Positions 60,471-64,000 of a stretch of DNA of 64,000 nt are shown piece by piece. Where the stretch lies: assembly GCA_022393335.1 (NCBI GenBank), contig JAJEKB010019918.1:1-64000 (forward strand), given 5' to 3'. Position 1 is the first letter of the stretch. Every line of letters starts with the position of its first letter. The DNA comes from Macrotrachela quadricornifera. Lineage: Eukaryota; Rotifera; Eurotatoria; Philodinida; Philodinidae. Both the position numbers and the translations under genes were made by a program. The notes below the pieces were generated by a model that had not been told where the DNA came from, did no database searches, and saw only the letters and a list, made by a program, of their open reading frames with translations.

Positions 60471-60642
60471 CTTTGTTATATTGATTCTATGCAAGGTTTA
60501 TCGTTGAAATGATAGTAAATCATAAACTCTAGATGAGTACTATAAATGATAAAAAAATCATGTCTTCGGAATGAACTATTAAGCTTTTATGAAAAAAAAA
60601 ACTAAAGGTCTTCCAGCCAGACTGGGCATCCCCATATATAGA
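60471..60642 (-). repeat. Right TIR of the DDE_4 transposon
   Basis: Near-exact reverse complement of the left TIR; ends CTGGGCATCCCCATATATA. Confidence 0.9.
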
Positions 60643-60731
60643 TATTCAATATTGGCAATATCAATATAAACAAAATGAAACAATACGAACCAATACAATT
60701 CCGAGGTCCAGCTGAAAATGGAATAAAAGTA

Positions 60732-61764
60732 GTGTCCTGCGGGAACGACATTTTTCCTAATTTTCCCTTTGCCATTTCCCATGAGAATAAGAATATGGAA
60801 TGGAAACAGCGCAAAAAATTGACGTTCCCTAAATCTTGACTACTTTTTCATGGGGAGATATAAACTTTTCTATTCGATAACTGCTCATTTCAATAATTTT
60901 TCCTGTTCATACGCAATGAACAGAAAACTACAAATGTTTAACGACATAGAATAGATTTTTTATTTATTTTTAACTGTATTGTAATTTAATCATCCGAAAT
61001 AGTATTTTCTTTTACATTATCGTCTTCAAAAATAACATTATTAAGAGAATATCCTATGGCACATCATTGTTATCTTCATCATTTCAAGACAAACCCATAG
61101 AATCTTCTTCGGCTAATGAATGTTTTTGGTTCTCATATTAACGTAAACTCCTACTAATGATAGAAGCCATATTCTTCGCAATATAAGTTTCTATGGAGGA
61201 TTGGATTTAGCAGACATATTAGAGTTCTTCTTGTTTTCAAAGCGAATAGACAGGTTTACACAGACTTTTATTAGGACTTTGTAGTAGAATTTTAAAAGTT
61301 TTAACTTTCAAGTACAGTTTGTTAATCTCTCCGTTTTTGATGATAAAAACTGAAAATTTTGTGCACATCCCTACGTAAAATCTGTAAAAAAAACTCTGAA
61401 AAATGTCACCTAAGGTATTTCATAAACTTACGCCTTTAATATTGTCGAAATAGTATATGAGATAATAAAAGTTTTTGGACACTAGGAGGTATTTTAACAG
61501 TTTTCGAAAACTTCCATCACGAGAAAAGGAAGACTAGTTGATCTACTATTGGTTTTTCGTCATTTTATTAGTCAGTCGACGATGGAAATAATTGTTTCAA
61601 TAAGACAAATTCCGTCTTGGAAAATGCGTTATCATAAAAATCTGTCATACAAATATGCGAATGACAGTTCCTCACGTATTAATAGAGCCTTAGAAAAATT
61701 CATGAAAATTATGGGAAATGGGAATAGGGAATGGGAACCTAGAAAAGTCGTTCCCGCAGGACAC
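60732..61764. mobile_element. 1.0-kb TA-flanked MITE (Tc1/mariner-like)
   Basis: The ends GTGTCCTGCGGGAACGAC (60732) and GTCGTTCCCGCAGGACAC (61764) are perfect 18-bp inverted repeats, with looser matching inward (TTCCC-rich). Both sides are flanked by TA, the target duplication of Tc1/mariner-type elements. No transposase inside; the frame 61549-61767 runs into the right end. It lies only 90 bp from the DDE_4 transposon but has unrelated ends. Confidence 0.82.
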
Positions 61765-62025
61765 TAGTTCATGCAGTTACTTCGTTAGAAAACTAATACT
61801 ATTTGTTCATTGTTCATATATGAGCTAATAGTTAAACCTCTTTTAAATTTGCCATATATTGTTCTCTTGAGTACTTTAGCGAACATAATAAAAACATATT
61901 CGACAAAAAAAGAGATGGAAATAAATGAAAAAACAGGTGAAAAGGTTATAGTAAAGAATCTAATTTTCAAGAATTGTATGGTCTATCAATGTTGATGCAG
62001 AGAAGAACATCTAGAGTAAATAAAT

Positions 62026-63017
62026 TCAGCGTTGATAAACTGTCACGCCTAAATCATTAAGAAAAGCGATTTTATCTCGGCCAACAAGTGTAACATTCGA
62101 TCCATCCGAACTCATTTGCTCGATCACTTGAGCTTGTTCGTCAAGTAATATAAGTTGTGACGTTGATCCACTGGTATCATTTACTACCAACCATTGTTTA
62201 TAATGGTTCAACAATGGTGTTACCATACCTAATTATTAGTAATGAAGAGATTTGTGATAAACGAAGAAAATACTTACAATACCATCTATCATCAAGACCT
62301 GGAGCGCCAAATGGTACACCACGTTTAAAACGTTGCATACTGTCCGTATGAAAAAGATCAAGACGCCATCGATCATCGCATTGTCTAATCGTTAGAGCTA
62401 CTGAAATATAATGTAGAGAAGTGTTGTTTCACTTAGATCGTCAAAGAGAAATGCAACTTACAAAGTCCTTGCTGCTCATCGATACGAATTGAGCCAATAA
62501 CTTGATCGCCTAGTTCACACATGATGTCATTACCGCTCCATTCTTGCTTTTTGGCAAAAGGTTTCTTCACATCTCTTCTGTATAGCAACATCTTCGGAGC
62601 ATGTACAATGAATAAATCAGTTGAATCACAAGCAATTGTCCATAAAGTCCGAGAAGATGTTGAAACTCTATATGGTTTAGATAGAACGCTATTCAGAGGA
62701 TTAAATTCATAAAGATTGTGTGTCGCAGCAACGAGAAAGACTTTCGTCGACTGTGACCAACAGATATCATAGACCACATCCTCGATTAATGTAACTGAGG
62801 CACATTTCTTGCCATCGAAGAGAACAAGCGAAGCCGACGGTAAGCCATAAAAGAGAAGTAAATAATTTTGACCATCAGTTGAACCAGCCATTGGACCTGG
62901 CGAATTCGGATAAGTGAAAGTGTAGAGAGGTGACATCGGTGCTGTCTGAGCATTAAATAATGAAAAGTCAGTATACAATGGAGCAGGATGATTAGTCGAA
63001 GCAGTCGATATGTCCAT
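62026..63017 (-). CDS. Hypothetical beta-propeller-like protein, three exons
   Basis: Exons 63017-62462, 62400-62278 and 62228-62026 join across 61- and 49-bp introns (GTAAGT/CAG, GTAAGT/TAG) with frame kept, giving 293 residues. The protein is beta-rich, with repeated aromatic/hydrophobic strands such as LLLFYGLPSASLVLFDGKK, VVYDICWSQSTKVFLVAATH and LWTIACDSTDLFIVHAPKM, ending LVGRDKIAFLNDLGVTVYQR. The spacing resembles blades of a WD40/NHL-type propeller, but no canonical WD or NHL motif is seen, so the fold is inference. Start ATG 63017 is the first in frame; an additional upstream exon (for example from ATG near 63147) cannot be excluded. Function unknown; intact. Confidence 0.72.
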
Positions 63018-64000
63018 TTCAAGTTCACCAGAAAAAGAGAAGCAAGAAACATTAGATTTTCAATTTTTCTTATTGATTTTCGCTCAGCAGTGGAATACCT
63101 TTTCCATATGACTTTGTATAGACTCGGCAATATAAAATTTTCATTGATTACAATGAATAGTTCGTTTTCAATTCATAGAATGTGACATATTTTTAATATC
63201 TAAGACATTTTTAATTTTTACTTCAGATTCAGAGCACTTAGTGTGCCGAGGGATATACTTGTCACGTAAGAAGGTGATATCATCCTTGAGATCATTCAAC
63301 GGTGTAACCTTCAGTTGTATCATTTCTTTCTTTCTTCATTTGATATCGTGTGGCCTCGGTTAGTGACCATTGTACTTTCTCCTTGGTCTTTTATCTTTCT
63401 TCTTCTCTCATTCTTACACACCTGTATCTCCCTCGATATATAGACAGGGGATTGTAAAAACGAAACAGAGAGTTGATGTAAGGAGTAGTCAGTGGAGGAC
63501 ACTTGGTCACATCGAGTAGTGTGTTTAATATAGTATTTACTCGTTTGAATCATTATTGACTCTGAAGACGGAATAGGAGTCCGAACCTGCGATATATATG
63601 ATTATATTTTGTGTGATTATTTCTATTATTAATCAATAAAATCATTTATCTTATCGCGACTTGAACACGAAATAGAGTCACTCTCTTTTCCGTTACACTT
63701 AGTCAGGAGAGTTTCAATATGTAAACACAAATAAGCGTAATTAGGCTGTACAATAAGAAAATATCCTATTAAACAAAGAACTGATGTAACGATACTAGGT
63801 AAGACTTTTTACAGTGTTTTTGATCTTGGTGATCCTAGTAATACGGGATAACCGCAAGGCATTGTAGGGAGGTCTCATGAAGAAATGTGAATCGTGAATT
63901 GATACACTTCCTTTTGCAAGAGAACCTTCTCTATCCTTTCCTTATTACCATATAACATAACTTCTTCGATTCGACTCTACGTGACTGTACTAGTAATGGC
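63018..64000. other. Upstream region of the propeller-like gene; intergenic
   Basis: No supported gene. The frame at 63320-63553 (-) has no features. The promoter of the minus-strand gene presumably lies here, but no specific element is recognised. Confidence 0.4.

Larger units (their letters stand above)
58552..60642. mobile_element. Complete DDE_4-type transposon (ISL2EU/Harbinger-like), 2.1 kb
   Basis: TIRs of about 170 bp bound the element: left 58552-58723, right 60471-60642. The ends begin TATATATGGGGATGCCCAGT on both sides and the arms match nearly base for base. They enclose one intact two-exon transposase gene. Long, almost identical TIRs plus an uninterrupted gene indicate a recent insertion that may still be mobile. 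Because the termini lie in TATATA sequence, a 2-bp TA or 3-bp duplication cannot be told apart by eye. Confidence 0.9.

Noticed and set aside
1..64000. tRNA, rRNA, CRISPR array or telomeric repeat tracts
   Set aside because: Read for on both strands; no cloverleaf, conserved rRNA segment, spaced direct-repeat array or telomere-like tandem run was recognised. A tRNAscan/Infernal run would be decisive.

Overview
The window looks like nuclear DNA from a bdelloid rotifer (Adineta/Rotaria/Philodina type). The reasons are: AT-rich sequence; host genes split by many very short GT-AG introns (46-65 bp) plus a few long ones; protein families I associate with bdelloid genomes (three-unit 'CPC' membrane proteins, YSSALTT-type extracellular repeats, pentapeptide proteins with an 'N-L-I-R-N-x-D-A-E' C-terminal domain); and remnants of Penelope/Athena-like reverse transcriptases and several DNA transposon classes. 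There are no bacterial-style operons, no CRISPR array, and I recognised no rRNA or tRNA gene. Assignment to bdelloids is inference from family resemblance, not from a search.

Layout. 1.2-2.4 kb: intact DGAT2/MGAT-type acyltransferase (+). 4.0-6.8 kb: broken zinc-finger hAT-like (ZMYM1/DUF4371-type) transposase, followed directly by a 1.8-kb array of a degenerate 51-bp repeat. 9.2-14 kb: a foldback element, a 27-bp coding-like AT-hook minisatellite, then a 3.9-kb DNA transposon with about 420-bp terminal inverted repeats (TIRs) and a decayed multi-exon transposase-like gene of a family I cannot name. 15.3-19.8 kb: one large minus-strand gene for a 1277-residue, three-unit membrane protein, reconstructed across two introns with frame preserved. 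20-28.5 kb: gene-poor, with foldback elements at 20.1 and 22.1 kb and a hAT MITE with an 8-bp target duplication at 26.3 kb. 28.5-33.9 kb: five-exon gene for a membrane-anchored protein with three copies of an extracellular domain. 34.6 kb: Athena-like RT relic. 35.7-37.2 kb: pentapeptide-repeat membrane protein (-). 39.2 kb: isolated PAN/apple-like exon. 44.5 kb: secreted cupredoxin. 45.9-50.2 kb: pogo-like transposase pseudogene, a 1-kb foldback, and a Penelope-like RT pseudogene. 52.2-54.0 kb: intact PA-M28 membrane aminopeptidase. 54-58.5 kb: two further TIR elements. 58.55-60.64 kb: an apparently complete DDE_4-type (ISL2EU/Harbinger-like) transposon with an intact 385-residue transposase. 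60.7-61.8 kb: TA-flanked MITE. 62.0-63.0 kb: three-exon propeller-like gene (-).

The intact host genes are lipid synthesis (DGAT2), a surface peptidase and several surface or secreted proteins; nothing suggests they form one pathway. The dominant theme is the density of long inverted-repeat elements: about a dozen in 64 kb, sitting between genes and in long introns. Exon joins were derived by hand from splice consensus plus frame continuity, and the intact genes all sum to a multiple of three.
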